In this document: in pieces, positions 29,301-38,433 of the stretch
Numbering within the stretch: the stretch's first letter is position 1
Layout of the letters: every line of letters begins with the position of its first letter
From: Methanococcoides sp. EBM-47
Lineage (GTDB): Archaea; Halobacteriota; Methanosarcinia; Methanosarcinales; Methanosarcinaceae
Direction: 5' to 3'
NCBI GenBank assembly: GCA_001896725.1
Contig: MPPA01000009.1
Location: 62,001-126,000 of the forward strand
DNA: 64,000 nucleotides
Made by a program: the position numbers and the translations under genes
Notes under the pieces: generated by a model
What the model saw: the letters and a program-made list of their open reading frames with translations, nothing else
The model's database searches: none
What the model was told of the DNA's origin: nothing

Positions 29301-30398
29301 TGGGAAGATGGGGTGACAGGCAAGACAATATATCCTCTGGCAGTACGTAATACATGTATATTTTCCGGGGATGTGAGCGGAGAGGTTGCAGACATCATGA
29401 AAGGATGTACAGATCCAGTAAAAACAACCGTTTCAAGGCAGATGAGCAGTAGCATCCTTGAAGTGAACTCACAGGTAAATGATGTTATCACGCAGATAGG
29501 AAATGAAGCTGCTAACCTGACACAGGCAGGAGTGAGCACAGATGTGCGCATGCTAAAGGATGAGCAGACACGGCTTATGAACGCCTATGCTGGTCAGCTT
29601 CGCATAGATATCCCTGGGCAGATCAGCGATCAGGTCGCTGCCGACCCTGAGCTATCAGCATACATAGACCCTGGTCAGGTGGAAATGATCACTCAGCAGT
29701 ATCTGGATTCCCTTAACAATGAACAGCTTGTGGCTATGACCTCGGATGACACGCTGGCATTGGAGCTTTTTAACTTATTCAAATCCCATATAAATGCGAA
29801 CAGTGCTGCAATTGACGGAAAAGTGGATATAGCGCTGCTGCGCCTTGAAGCTGATATGCACATGGGAGTATCTGACGGGGTATGTGCGACTATAGACGTG
29901 TGTCACGAAATAATAGATGAATGCTTTTCCAATATAGATAAGGAACTACAGAACAAGCTTGATGATTCAGCCTCTAAACTGACCGGCAAGTCCGCAGAAA
30001 AAGTGGAAGAACGGCTCGAAAAAGCCATGAGATGCGTGCCTGCAGGTCTCCCCCTACTGCCTCCGAACTGGGTCTGCACGGTGAATATCTGGGAATATGA
30101 AGTGAAAGGGCGCTACAAAAGCTTCAGCGTAGTAGATATGGATAATGAATGCATCGTTGATCCGTTCTTTGGGCACAAAGCACAGATGTATGTGAGAGAT
30201 AATCAAAGAATAAAACACCCAATACAAAAAAAAATAGATGGAAGTTCTATTTTCCTCGGAAGAAATACTCCTATTATTTTTTCATTCGATGGTTACGCTG
30301 CAACAGTTGTAGGACCTGGACCTAAAGGAGTTGGAGACAAGATTGGAGGAAGAGAAGAAAAATCACCCGGTTATGATAATTTTGAGATACAACTTTGA
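26382..30398 (+). CDS. very large N-terminally anchored surface protein, unknown
   Basis: 1338 residues with one strong N-terminal membrane helix (about 18-40, FALIGIFILLLSLMLAF). The rest is largely extracellular in character (many N-x-S/T sites, 'WDAEYLVSLWHEGAIVPGYF', long helical stretches after 850). The short cytosolic start, the TadE-like single anchor and the size resemble archaeal pilus-locus exoproteins, but I cannot assign a family with certainty. Its last 60 codons are clearly more AT-rich than the rest and read as a graft. It overlaps the next gene's frame, which starts nine bases after its stop region, so it forms a two-gene unit with the sarcinarray-like protein. Confidence 0.6.
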   Translation: MAREWKKGLHELITDTAAYVPFALIGIFILLLSLMLAFDLTRMDYQLAEIVYSSDVSDPQHDILDMACADISRCLNYAGMEALEWRGEHPVIQPEYTSVGSWSNKGYEARPLNKDVEPGDVLQVKVELPSNILGALLSLISNKDRVLTVYDESGSFNMSFNYNGSHSLWGSSSFVQELKIPADASYGLGSVVLRVGNDVQATDWFHVGTNPIKDIVAARFNELMKNNYRNGVHRTGRYVLDVNEDISPEQIIIGKVNGTLSRSIPQDHKDYVIHYTLTIKQLNYTLTDIDTGIKTNGSMDIFTPVDSREPLLAQLTSEYERELNTGVVPDIVLGLSNVRSFIYGPWQHYAGGPLNILTGPSIAGAVNAGTIYGQKQIFDAVDPWPLMYTGYYNGKTLYRDLKRDTSDYDQQKGDLSTVYTGFATSGSFNMDMEQSIDGSMKDAGTSLQSIEDASSVTIAVSNYTAAVKNGWMFNDQVWGPEDPDLIHNVTRMIYSAEVMPEISRSGVNDRPEVHDIQVETFFDPSTVNMRMSFSFYYLTWDAEYLVSLWHEGAIVPGYFFENRSRISYSEKIMKPSYIADLDIANWQITNARLEHQSTSLENLRITPLMKYAGNDTLLGMEREGGFLNSESRSFDWDIEYVIEFDIYSQWELKYDYAYTHTGVIDNNHDVERLGTFGHVQQTHKELEKENITFVYHKCFRTSTYDGLAEYEQTIGNEFRDTVVTVGNAQLTDTCCSDAADKYREAYVDIAQIEKEYEMFSDGTNIPRRIVACDVPIWLPGLMTEDLLSMLGEMDDTGPSRTVYLMGDNLGRNPADLFCDAAEDMALEMEYERELYVQAESHFTGNDFTTSSDAARMIAKNESYEKTIQRLVDSNANVKSSLDGYLNDVFSKRTGAAFYDLLGGLSPSELLFNNPALSMATNAMAQDMGVIDTMKVVGWPHSKYSWTENMTLLVDQYPDYLYHDEGFDLQEQFIWEDGVTGKTIYPLAVRNTCIFSGDVSGEVADIMKGCTDPVKTTVSRQMSSSILEVNSQVNDVITQIGNEAANLTQAGVSTDVRMLKDEQTRLMNAYAGQLRIDIPGQISDQVAADPELSAYIDPGQVEMITQQYLDSLNNEQLVAMTSDDTLALELFNLFKSHINANSAAIDGKVDIALLRLEADMHMGVSDGVCATIDVCHEIIDECFSNIDKELQNKLDDSASKLTGKSAEKVEERLEKAMRCVPAGLPLLPPNWVCTVNIWEYEVKGRYKSFSVVDMDNECIVDPFFGHKAQMYVRDNQRIKHPIQKKIDGSSIFLGRNTPIIFSFDGYAATVVGPGPKGVGDKIGGREEKSPGYDNFEIQL

Positions 30399-30406
30399 GG
30401 CTAAAA

Positions 30407-31000
30407 ATGAAAAATATATTCAACATTATGTTTAGCATTCTATTTATATTTATGATTCCTATCATTGGGTCAGCAGAAAGTTCCTATGGAAAAATTGACG
30501 TATATTTCGATGGTAAATTGTATCCTGGAGCAGAGATGCCTAAACCATTTTTAAAAATTGGAGAACCTTTCAAAGTTAGATTTGATATAATCCCCTATCA
30601 ACGATGTGAAGTTTCTGTTATGCTAACAACTATTGATGAAAAAGATTTCAAAATAATCAACGGCTCAACAAATGAAATGGGCAAATATACTAGTGGAATT
30701 GTAGGAAAAAATGAAACAATAACTTATGAATGGACATTGTTTCCCACTGAAAATTGGGCTGGTGGTACCGTACCACTAGATTTTGTATACCAATTTGATG
30801 ATTTGAATTCTTTTGATATAATCACAAAAGGCGAATTCACCGCAGCTTACATAACTGTCAGCAAGGAGTACTACAATGGAGAGCCTGCTGCAGTATCGGC
30901 AGAACCTATTACAGAAAAGCCTGCAAAAGCTCCGGGATTCGTGCTACCCCTGGTTGTGGGGATGTTGCTACTGGCCGGGAAGTACATAAAGAGGACATGA
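30407..31000 (+). CDS. sarcinarray-like surface protein with PGF-CTERM-like anchor
   Basis: 197 residues from the ATG at 30407, which has GAGG upstream. A signal peptide (NIFNIMFSILFIFMIPIIGS), then 'GKIDVYFDGKLYPGAEMPKP' (split: VYFDGKLYPGAEM) and a beta-rich domain, are typical of the sarcinarray proteins of Methanosarcina. The C-terminus 'APGFVLPLVVGMLLLAGKYI' plus basic KRT looks like the PGF-CTERM signal that archaeosortase A cleaves to lipid-anchor surface proteins. It is encoded directly after the 1338-residue surface protein and is probably a surface partner. Confidence 0.7.
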   Translation: MKNIFNIMFSILFIFMIPIIGSAESSYGKIDVYFDGKLYPGAEMPKPFLKIGEPFKVRFDIIPYQRCEVSVMLTTIDEKDFKIINGSTNEMGKYTSGIVGKNETITYEWTLFPTENWAGGTVPLDFVYQFDDLNSFDIITKGEFTAAYITVSKEYYNGEPAAVSAEPITEKPAKAPGFVLPLVVGMLLLAGKYIKRT

Positions 31001-31135
31001 TCTTCTGTTTTTGTCATAAGATGAGAAAGAAATGGATCGTACCGTCTGCGGCGGGCTGTTGTTTTGAATAAGGTCTGATAAGCTTCTTCGTGTTATTCGG
31101 GGTTAAAAAATAATCGGGGATTTGATAGCAGACCA

Positions 31136-31597
31136 CTAGTACATTTGCTTGTCAGATTTGTTCTTCCATTCATTCAGCAATTCCAGGCACGCTTCACGTT
31201 CAATGGTCATGAGCTCAATTTCTGCGGTATGTTCTCCTTTGATCACGTTGTAGATGTGGCTGTCGTCAAAACCAACGTCCGCCACTTCTTTAGTTGTGGT
31301 GCCGTAATGGATACGCTTGATCCTGGCCCAGCAGATAGCTGCAAAGCACATGGGGCAGGGCTGTGAAGTGGTATAGATATCACAATCTGACAGATCGAAT
31401 TGCCCCAGTTGCTGGGAAGCTCTGCGGATGGCAAGTATTTCGGCATGGGCTGTGGGGTCCTTACTGATAAGTACTTCGTTATGAGCTGTGGATATTATGT
31501 CCCCATCTCTAATGATCACAGCTCCGAAAGGTCCTCCATGACCGTTCTGCATACCTTTGCGAGCTTCGTCAATGGCTATATGTATCGATCGGATCAT
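31136..31597 (-). CDS. guaD: guanine deaminase / cytidine-deaminase-fold nucleobase deaminase
   Basis: 153 residues with the deaminase zinc site H51-A-E53 (PTAHAEILAI) and C81-x2-C84 (SQPCPMCFAAICW). The C-terminal 'VGFDDSHIYNVI' matches the bacterial GuaD type, where an Asp after the swapped tail helps bind guanine. It turns guanine into xanthine for purine salvage. It starts at ATG 31597 behind AGGAGT. Two copies of a 15-base repeat lie just upstream of it. Confidence 0.9.
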   Translation of the reverse strand: MIRSIHIAIDEARKGMQNGHGGPFGAVIIRDGDIISTAHNEVLISKDPTAHAEILAIRRASQQLGQFDLSDCDIYTTSQPCPMCFAAICWARIKRIHYGTTTKEVADVGFDDSHIYNVIKGEHTAEIELMTIEREACLELLNEWKNKSDKQMY

Positions 31598-31627
31598 TTT
31601 TGATCAAACTCCTGGAAGATTGCAGCA

Positions 31628-31657
31628 TGTACTGTAAAATGGTGTACTGTAAAATGG
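31628..31657. repeat. 15-bp tandem repeat upstream of guaD
   Basis: TGTACTGTAAAATGG occurs twice in direct tandem (31628-31642 and 31643-31657), 31-60 bases upstream of the guaD start, in the place of a promoter or operator on the minus strand. It could be an operator pair for a purine-responsive regulator, but there is no direct support. Confidence 0.45.
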
Positions 31658-31901
31658 AGTACATATACAAAAACGTGTTCTTTTAGATACCGATATGTTT
31701 TCACCCGACCAATGGAAAATCGTTTTCATATATTCTCTTACCATCATTCTTTTTTCTATTTAGGCTTTTCAGGATATTGCAATGTAAAAAGTTGTTTTTC
31801 TGAGAGTGGGTTTTCACCAGCGAAATTTAAATATAATTAAATTAATATAATAACATATCACCACCAACAGCAGAGAAGAGACACAGGAGTCTGATATCCT
31901 A
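31658..31901. other. gene-free AT-rich stretch
   Basis: I see no gene or clear structure between the guaD repeat and the small ORF pair at 31902. The sequence is AT-rich and probably holds the promoter of the small ORFs (TATA-like runs near 31832-31855). Confidence 0.3.
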
Positions 31902-32033
31902 GTGAAGAAAAACATAAATGAATTATGCACAGCACTTTTAAAAAACCCTCAGGTCCGAACGCCTGCCTTGTGGTCAAAGAACACACAGATCAATAGGTAC
32001 CATGCTTTTTCTGGAGAGTACAATGACAGATAA
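31902..32033 (+). CDS. possible 43-residue small protein (TA-like pair, upstream member)
   Basis: GTG at 31902 opens a 43-residue frame that begins VKKNINELCTALLKNPQVR and ends HAFSGEYNDR. It is too short for most gene finders. Its codons look biased rather than random, and the next frame's ATG overlaps its end by 11 bases. GGAG is present but about 13 bases from the start. It resembles the short partner genes that overlap toxin genes, but has no recognisable DNA-binding fold. Confidence 0.35.
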   Translation: MKKNINELCTALLKNPQVRTPALWSKNTQINRYHAFSGEYNDR

Positions 32034-32166
32034 TATCATTACATTACGACCGGAATCAATAAAGAACCTGAAAGGAATGGATGCGGAAACAAGGAAAAAG
32101 ATAAAAGCAGGTCTTGGTGTTATCGAGCGTGAGCCCCAGGACAATGATAAAATAAGGTACGTTTGA
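32023..32166 (+). CDS. possible truncated RelE/ParE-like small protein
   Basis: 47 residues starting MTDNIITLRPESIKNLKGMD and containing 'ETRKKIKAGLGVIEREPQD', a helix pattern like the first two helices of RelE/ParE toxins. Real RelE proteins are about twice as long and carry a beta-sheet after this point, so it is either a remnant or an unrelated small protein. The ATG at 32023 is inside the previous small frame. Confidence 0.35.
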   Translation: MTDNIITLRPESIKNLKGMDAETRKKIKAGLGVIEREPQDNDKIRYV

Positions 32167-32245
32167 AACTATAAAAAAGCGGCAACTGTTCTTTTATTAA
32201 GATCAGGATATTGAAAAATTCCCCTTTTCTTTTTCCTTCTCCTTA

Positions 32246-32374
32246 TCAGACATCACAGTCCCTATTATTTTGTCTTTGGTCTGCTTCAAGGCCGCCTATC
32301 CGGTTCGCTATCATCCCAATATCTTGCCCTGAGGGCAAAACACTGATTCTTGCAATTTCCACCATTTCTGTCAT
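32246..32374 (-). CDS. possible 42-residue small protein
   Basis: From ATG 32374 (AAGGAAAG upstream) a frame of 42 residues runs to TGA at 32246 and contains 'ARISVLPSGQDIGMIANRIGG'. It has no known family. Codon choice and the ribosome site favour a real small gene, but its length leaves this open. It lies next to the CRISPR locus. Confidence 0.3.
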   Translation of the reverse strand: MTEMVEIARISVLPSGQDIGMIANRIGGLEADQRQNNRDCDV

Positions 32375-32535
32375 CAAACACTTTCCTTTGTTCATTAAAA
32401 AATGAGGCATGTATCATATCAGTTGAAGACTGTTATTGGAACAGGTCCGAGGATCTGGATCATATCATCAATATTTCAACTATGTCATGATCTTTGTAGG
32501 CAGCCCTGCATAGTTATATCTGAACCTGCATTTTA

Positions 32536-32739
32536 TCAATATTCCACTTCATTTTCCGGAATGCACCGTAAGAGATTATAATCCTTCTCGGTGATGGGTA
32601 ATGCGTTCAGCAAAATATTTCCTTCAGCTGCCAACCTTTGTGCTATTCCTCCAAGACTTCCCTTCTCTTCCCTGTTTTCAAGAACAGGTTGCCCATCCTC
32701 CATTTTGACCAATACTAATAGCCAATATTTATTTTGCAT
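32536..32739 (-). CDS. small hypothetical protein beside the CRISPR array
   Basis: 67 residues (MQNKYWLLVLVKMEDGQPVL...), no membrane helix, acidic, with a strong AAGGAG ribosome site upstream of ATG 32739. I do not recognise the family. It lies 129 bases from the leader-distal end of the CRISPR array, so it could be an accessory to the system or a simple neighbour. Confidence 0.55.
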   Translation of the reverse strand: MQNKYWLLVLVKMEDGQPVLENREEKGSLGGIAQRLAAEGNILLNALPITEKDYNLLRCIPENEVEY

Positions 32740-32868
32740 CCTCTCACTCCTTGTATCTCACGTATACAAGTCGGGGAACTACTGTAGAAACACAAGAAGT
32801 TCTAACCCATGTCCTATTGCCTTCTTGATTTATATACTTACATTATGGAATGGCTCTTCATTAGGAAC

Positions 32869-33946
32869 GGATTCATCCCCACGTATGTGGGGAACTCACT
32901 TTAATATTTTTAACAAGTAATGTATGTGCCGGTTCATCCCCACGTGTGTGGGGAACTCGACATAACGTATCTCACACAGCCCTAACAGCACGGTTCATCC
33001 CCACGTGTGTGGGGAACTCATCTTGGTCTCCTTTAAGTAACTGTTCAGTTTCGGTTCATCCCCACGTGTGTGGGGAACTCCCTTCCCCACAACTGGGTAA
33101 CGCCAACATATTCGGTTCATCCCCACGTGTGTGGGGAACTCTAGTATATTGGTAATAATTTGTGTATCACTCACGGTTCATCCCCACGTGTGTGGGGAAC
33201 TCTCATAATTAATACTCCTTTTTTACATATATAGATATATATGATACGGTTCATCCCCACGTGTGTGGGGAACTCTAATAATACCCTGATTTATTATTTT
33301 TGAATTACGGTTCATCCCCACGTGTGTGGGGAACTCAATAGCATTTTAATCCCATTCCACAGTAGGAGCGGTTCATCCCCACGTGTGTGGGGAACTCTTT
33401 TGTAGGAGTAAATTCTAATATAGAAGTGCCGGTTCATCCCCACGTGTGTGGGGAACTCGCAATCTTTTTAACTCTAACTCATCTAGAAGGCGGTTCATCC
33501 CCACGTGTGTGGGGAACTCGCGGCCCTGTTAAGTGAGAAGTCCACCAATGGCGGTTCATCCCCACGTGTGTGGGGAACTCAGCCGCCTGTGCCTGAAGGA
33601 CAGTAAGGCTTCCGGTTCATCCCCACGTGTGTGGGGAACTCATCCTCTTACAAAGATTGTTTGCGGCATCCTTCGGTTCATCCCCACGTGTGTGGGGAAC
33701 TCTCCGCTACCAGTATCACCGAATACCTCTAGGACGGTTCATCCCCACGTGTGTGGGGAACTCATCGGCTATCCGGTAAGCAGTAATTCCGGTGCCGGTT
33801 CATCCCCACGTGTGTGGGGAACTCACCACTTGCACCGGACAGTATCCTGCCAGATACGGTTCATCCCCACGTGTGTGGGGAACTCGTTTCCTCCTATTGC
33901 GAATGTGTCGCCGGATACGGTTCATCCCCACGTGTGTGGGGAACTC
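32869..33946 (-). CRISPR. type I-E CRISPR array, 18 repeats, 17 spacers
   Basis: The repeat is 29 bases, reads CGGTTCATCCCCACGTGTGT then GGGGAACTC on the plus strand (its reverse complement begins GAGTTCCCC, as in E. coli type I-E), and holds an inverted repeat CCCCAC/GTGGGG. Starts are 32869, 32930, 32991, 33052, 33113, 33174, 33247, 33308, 33369, 33430, 33491, 33552, 33613, 33674, 33735, 33796, 33857 and 33918. Spacers are 32 bases except the sixth (33203-33246), which is 44. The first repeat is degenerate (GGATTCATCCCCACGTATG), as expected at the leader-distal end. The cas2 side at 33947 is therefore the leader-proximal, newest end. Transcription is leftward. Confidence 0.97.
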
Positions 33947-34077
33947 TGTGCATCTTATATTAGATTAATAAGGAATAAGGATTCCGATGTCCTTATATTC
34001 AATATTATAACTCAAAAAAAGACGGCATCTAAAAATAATATACCATATACATCTGGAAACAGACATGAGAATCTCAC
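33947..34077 (-). promoter_or_regulatory. CRISPR leader between cas2 and the array
   Basis: About 130 AT-rich bases between the cas2 stop and the first repeat. On the minus strand it contains TATA-like sequence (TATATGGTATATTA and TATAATATTGAATATAAG) suitable for pre-crRNA transcription, and it is the place where Cas1-Cas2 would add new spacers. Archaea lack IHF, which type I-E leaders of bacteria use, so spacer acquisition here must rely on another DNA-bending factor or none. That is inference. Confidence 0.7.
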
Positions 34078-35269
<1,192 letters not shown>

Positions 35270-35270
35270 C

Positions 35271-35951
35271 TTAACGTATTGGACGCACAAGAAGCAGCCC
35301 ACAGCCAAAACCTTTTGCTGGGCCGATTCCATTGAAAAGAGCCTGTTTGAATAATGCAGGATGCTTTACGGTTAAAACTCCTGTAAAGTCGATGGTGTTG
35401 AAACTAATGTTGTGCTTGCCGTTTGGCTTGTAGAACTTATGATTTCGATACCCATCTGCACGTACTTGTTCCTCTTCTATGGAAAAACCGCTTTTGTCTG
35501 CTTTCTTTTGTAACCATTCAATTCCCTTTCGCTGAACAATCTCAGAAACTGAAGGGCAGTTATCTTTGCCTGAACTCTCTTTTTTCATGCTGAATTTTTC
35601 ATCCATCACCACATCATGACGGTGCTGTTTTCCATTTTCATCTCTCTTGGAGATAATTGGATTGGCTCGAAGGGAAAAAGAAAGTTCCTGTCCTGACCTT
35701 AATACTGGCTCATAAGATTTTACATTGATATCCCACAATTTAGATTCAGCCTCTGGCTCACTTTCCGATACTATATAAAATGTTGGCAGTGTACCGTCTG
35801 ATTCCTGACGATACAAAAAGCTCCTTTTTTCATCAGATCCTTTCGAAAACAAAGACCATACCAAACGATGAATATTGTAACTGCTTCCCATGTTAATGAC
35901 AGATTTATCTGAAACTGCTGTTGGAAGCAGTTTTGCCCTACTTATGTACAT
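35271..35951 (-). CDS. cas6e: Cas6e, pre-crRNA endoribonuclease
   Basis: 226 residues. The catalytic His is in 'YNIHRLVW' (H28), as in E. coli CasE, and the C-terminal glycine-rich loop 'GIGPAKGFGCGLLLVRP' is a Cas6 hallmark. It cuts the repeat transcript at the hairpin and stays bound to the crRNA as part of Cascade. It overlaps cas5 by ten bases. Confidence 0.93.
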   Translation of the reverse strand: MYISRAKLLPTAVSDKSVINMGSSYNIHRLVWSLFSKGSDEKRSFLYRQESDGTLPTFYIVSESEPEAESKLWDINVKSYEPVLRSGQELSFSLRANPIISKRDENGKQHRHDVVMDEKFSMKKESSGKDNCPSVSEIVQRKGIEWLQKKADKSGFSIEEEQVRADGYRNHKFYKPNGKHNISFNTIDFTGVLTVKHPALFKQALFNGIGPAKGFGCGLLLVRPIR

Positions 35952-36688
35952 GCATCTTTCCTCCAGTTGACCATTGAATAGTATTCTTTTCTGTCAGCAA
36001 ACTGCCACCTTTTTCGGCTAAGTACTTCATCACGCCGGGAAACGCTATGCTCATGAGATACTTTTTCATCAGGATCGTCCCAATAGAACCGGCAACTGCC
36101 CTTGTCAATAAGTCTTCCAATGAATGTGTCATCCTTAAACTCGGCATTTACAAGTGCTTCCTGCATAGTAGGAGCAGATATGATTATAGGGTCCAGTGGA
36201 AGTGCTATCGCGCAGGACTTTCTACCAAGATACATCGAAAAGGAAGGTTCTTTCATAGATCTTGCAAGCGTTTCGAGAGAATAAGGAGGATTATCTATCC
36301 TTGAAGAAAGAATGACAGTATAGAGTCCATCGCAGTAATAGTCACGAGTGGAAAGGATGGTGTTCAATTCACTCTTGGAAGTGGCTAGTTCATCCTTCCG
36401 GGTGAAAAATGTCTTCTTATTCCTGCCTGTACCTGCAGAAGGGACCTGAGAAGTATGATAGTCACGAAGCATAAGCCCTGCCGAATTAATGAGAACTCCG
36501 TAATTGTAGCCGGAAACAAGTTCAAGCTGTTTTTCCTCTTCATCTCTGCGAATTCCCAATGCTGCTGCAAGCAGGCCAAATATTGCTGATTTTGAGGGGT
36601 GGTCAAAGGTAGGCCTGTAAGAACCTACTGCAACGTCACCCCAGGAAGCAATTGGACCATATAGTCGGAAAATTAAAAATTTTTTCAC
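35942..36688 (-). CDS. cas5e: Cas5e, Cascade subunit
   Basis: About 248 residues from a GTG at 36688, which follows AGGGGG at good spacing. The ATG at 36709, directly after the cas7 stop, is an alternative start seven residues longer. The N-terminal 'FLIFRLYGPIASWGDVAVGSYRPTFDHPSKSAIFGLLAAALGI' is the Cas5 fold start (shown in pieces: RLYGPIASWG, RPTFDHPSKSAIFGLL). It caps the 5' handle of the crRNA in Cascade. Confidence 0.92.
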   Translation of the reverse strand: MKKFLIFRLYGPIASWGDVAVGSYRPTFDHPSKSAIFGLLAAALGIRRDEEEKQLELVSGYNYGVLINSAGLMLRDYHTSQVPSAGTGRNKKTFFTRKDELATSKSELNTILSTRDYYCDGLYTVILSSRIDNPPYSLETLARSMKEPSFSMYLGRKSCAIALPLDPIIISAPTMQEALVNAEFKDDTFIGRLIDKGSCRFYWDDPDEKVSHEHSVSRRDEVLSRKRWQFADRKEYYSMVNWRKDACT

Positions 36689-36709
36689 ACCAATCGACCC
36701 CCTGTGCAT

Positions 36710-37858
36710 CTAATTGACCACAAAATCTAGCATTTCATCCAGTGATCCTTCGCCTGTGTAGGCGTTCATATCCTTACGATCTTCACAACACTTGCCGTAG
36801 ACCTTCTCCATATTGTCATTTGTCTGTATGAGAGCATCTATAGCGCTTTTCAACATGCTCCTTCCTCTAATGGGCTCCAGGTATGAAACTGAGAGTGAAC
36901 GAGGCTGCTGCTTTCCTTTCTCGATCATCATGTAAGATGCATATGCCCTGGATGCAAAACTGTTCTGCTTTCCTGTAGGAGATACTTTTGCCATTGCCTC
37001 GACCAGTGCACGCAAAGCCTTGTTTGCAAGTTCTTCATCTCCTCCAAGATTGCTTTTCAGTAGTTCGCAGTCTACACAGACATAAGTATAGAAAAGACCG
37101 GAGGCAAACTCGGTTTCGCCAAGGTGTGCCGAGCCTAAATTTTCTTCACCCCTATTTAAGTCATCAACTGCAGTGAAATAGTCATCTTCAACTGCAACTT
37201 CATTAACAGTAATAGCATGAGACACCTGAACAGCAGCTTCAGTATTAAACTTAGGATTAGCTGCGAGCATACGCCCAAACATAGCAATATCGACAGCTTT
37301 TTGCTTTTCCAGCAACAAGCCTAATACATTATTATAGTTTCTTTTCTTTGCATCTTTTGTCTTTTCTTTTCTTAATAAACTCAGAACTTCTTCCAAAGAC
37401 TCATCCCTTTTTGAGATTCTCGTTACGATTTCATCAATGGCAAGTATCTCCTCAGGATAAAAAGAAACTATTTGTTCAGTTTTAAGAGTATTTACATCTT
37501 CAACCTTCCCGAAGGATCCAGCGATATATTCAACCCATTCCTTAGTTGTATCGTCCGGTACTTTCGGATTAACTTCTTTAGCATCATCATTACAATTGAT
37601 TAAATCAATCAATTTTACTCCTGAGGTCAAGGCTTTGTATAAATATGCTCCCATTTCTTTAGTCCTAATCCCAAAATTATCACAGAAACTCTGCATAAAA
37701 AGATCAGACGTTCTCCACGCCCTTTTAAGGCTCTGTGAAGATACTCTTAATCTTTGAGTTCCACCCATTACGGCAGTCTTTGGTCTTCCTAAGTCATCGC
37801 GGTTTAAATTAGATGGGGGATACGATACAAGCGTGTGTATTTGTACAAATTTTGTCAT
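36710..37858 (-). CDS. cas7e: Cas7e, Cascade backbone subunit
   Basis: 382 residues. 'HTLVSYPPSNLNRDDLGRPK' at the start and 'RVSSQSLKRAWR' in the first 60 residues are highly typical of Cas7e (CasC). Multiple copies bind along the crRNA spacer. It is encoded 18 bases downstream of cse2. Confidence 0.95.
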   Translation of the reverse strand: MTKFVQIHTLVSYPPSNLNRDDLGRPKTAVMGGTQRLRVSSQSLKRAWRTSDLFMQSFCDNFGIRTKEMGAYLYKALTSGVKLIDLINCNDDAKEVNPKVPDDTTKEWVEYIAGSFGKVEDVNTLKTEQIVSFYPEEILAIDEIVTRISKRDESLEEVLSLLRKEKTKDAKKRNYNNVLGLLLEKQKAVDIAMFGRMLAANPKFNTEAAVQVSHAITVNEVAVEDDYFTAVDDLNRGEENLGSAHLGETEFASGLFYTYVCVDCELLKSNLGGDEELANKALRALVEAMAKVSPTGKQNSFASRAYASYMMIEKGKQQPRSLSVSYLEPIRGRSMLKSAIDALIQTNDNMEKVYGKCCEDRKDMNAYTGEGSLDEMLDFVVN

Positions 37859-37876
37859 CTTACTTCCTCCTAACTT

Positions 37877-38386
37877 CTAATATTTACTTTCAGGTGCTTT
37901 CTCATAGTAACTATAAGCCCAATCTTTCTTTGTGCCATCATTCCAGTAGTAGAGGCTATTTGCAAGATTGCAGGCATTGACATTTCCGTCCATAAGCTTA
38001 ACGATTCTAACAACCGAACTGAACAGTTCTTCTTTATCTTTTATTTTCAATAGCCTTTTAAACCGCAATCCACTAACCTGCGGATTTGAACCATCTTTTA
38101 GGTGTGCCATTTGAGCGGCAAATGACTCTGCATCTTGATGATTTTTTACATTTGCCAATACTCCTGCAATCAATGCAACGGAATCTCTATTTCCAAAACC
38201 TATTTTATTCAAAGCTAACCAAAGCCTATGATAGGCAGGGTTAAACACAATATCTACAGTATTGTGACACCTACGGAGATCGGCTCTATCTCCTCGATTA
38301 TTATCCAAATCCTTCCACCATGATAACAAAACCTGACAAGCTTCGGGATTTTTCTCCAATGATTTCTTAAATGTTGTCAATCTCAA
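37877..38386 (-). CDS. cse2: Cse2 (CasB), Cascade small subunit
   Basis: 169 residues, mostly helical and basic, including 'NRGDRADLRRCHNTVDIVFNPAYHRL', whose R-x-x-L-R-R patch matches the Cse2 family (shown here as RGDRADLRRC). Two copies stabilise the target-strand R-loop in Cascade. It lies between cas8e and cas7e, as in all I-E operons. Confidence 0.92.
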   Translation of the reverse strand: MRLTTFKKSLEKNPEACQVLLSWWKDLDNNRGDRADLRRCHNTVDIVFNPAYHRLWLALNKIGFGNRDSVALIAGVLANVKNHQDAESFAAQMAHLKDGSNPQVSGLRFKRLLKIKDKEELFSSVVRIVKLMDGNVNACNLANSLYYWNDGTKKDWAYSYYEKAPESKY

Positions 38387-38433
38387 TCACCTCTCTGAAA
38401 TGCATTTGTTGCCTGACTGAATCCTCTGTCTTT

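Noticed and set aside
32869-33946. Spacers matching the integrated element at 48.5-54.7 kb or other parts of the window.
   Set aside because: I compared the 17 spacers by eye with the element and saw no match on either strand. A search by program is needed to be sure.
35270-35332. Longer cas1 start (MESAQQKVLAVG...).
   Set aside because: This part lies inside cas6e and has no family similarity; the GTG at 35269 gives the normal Cas1 start.
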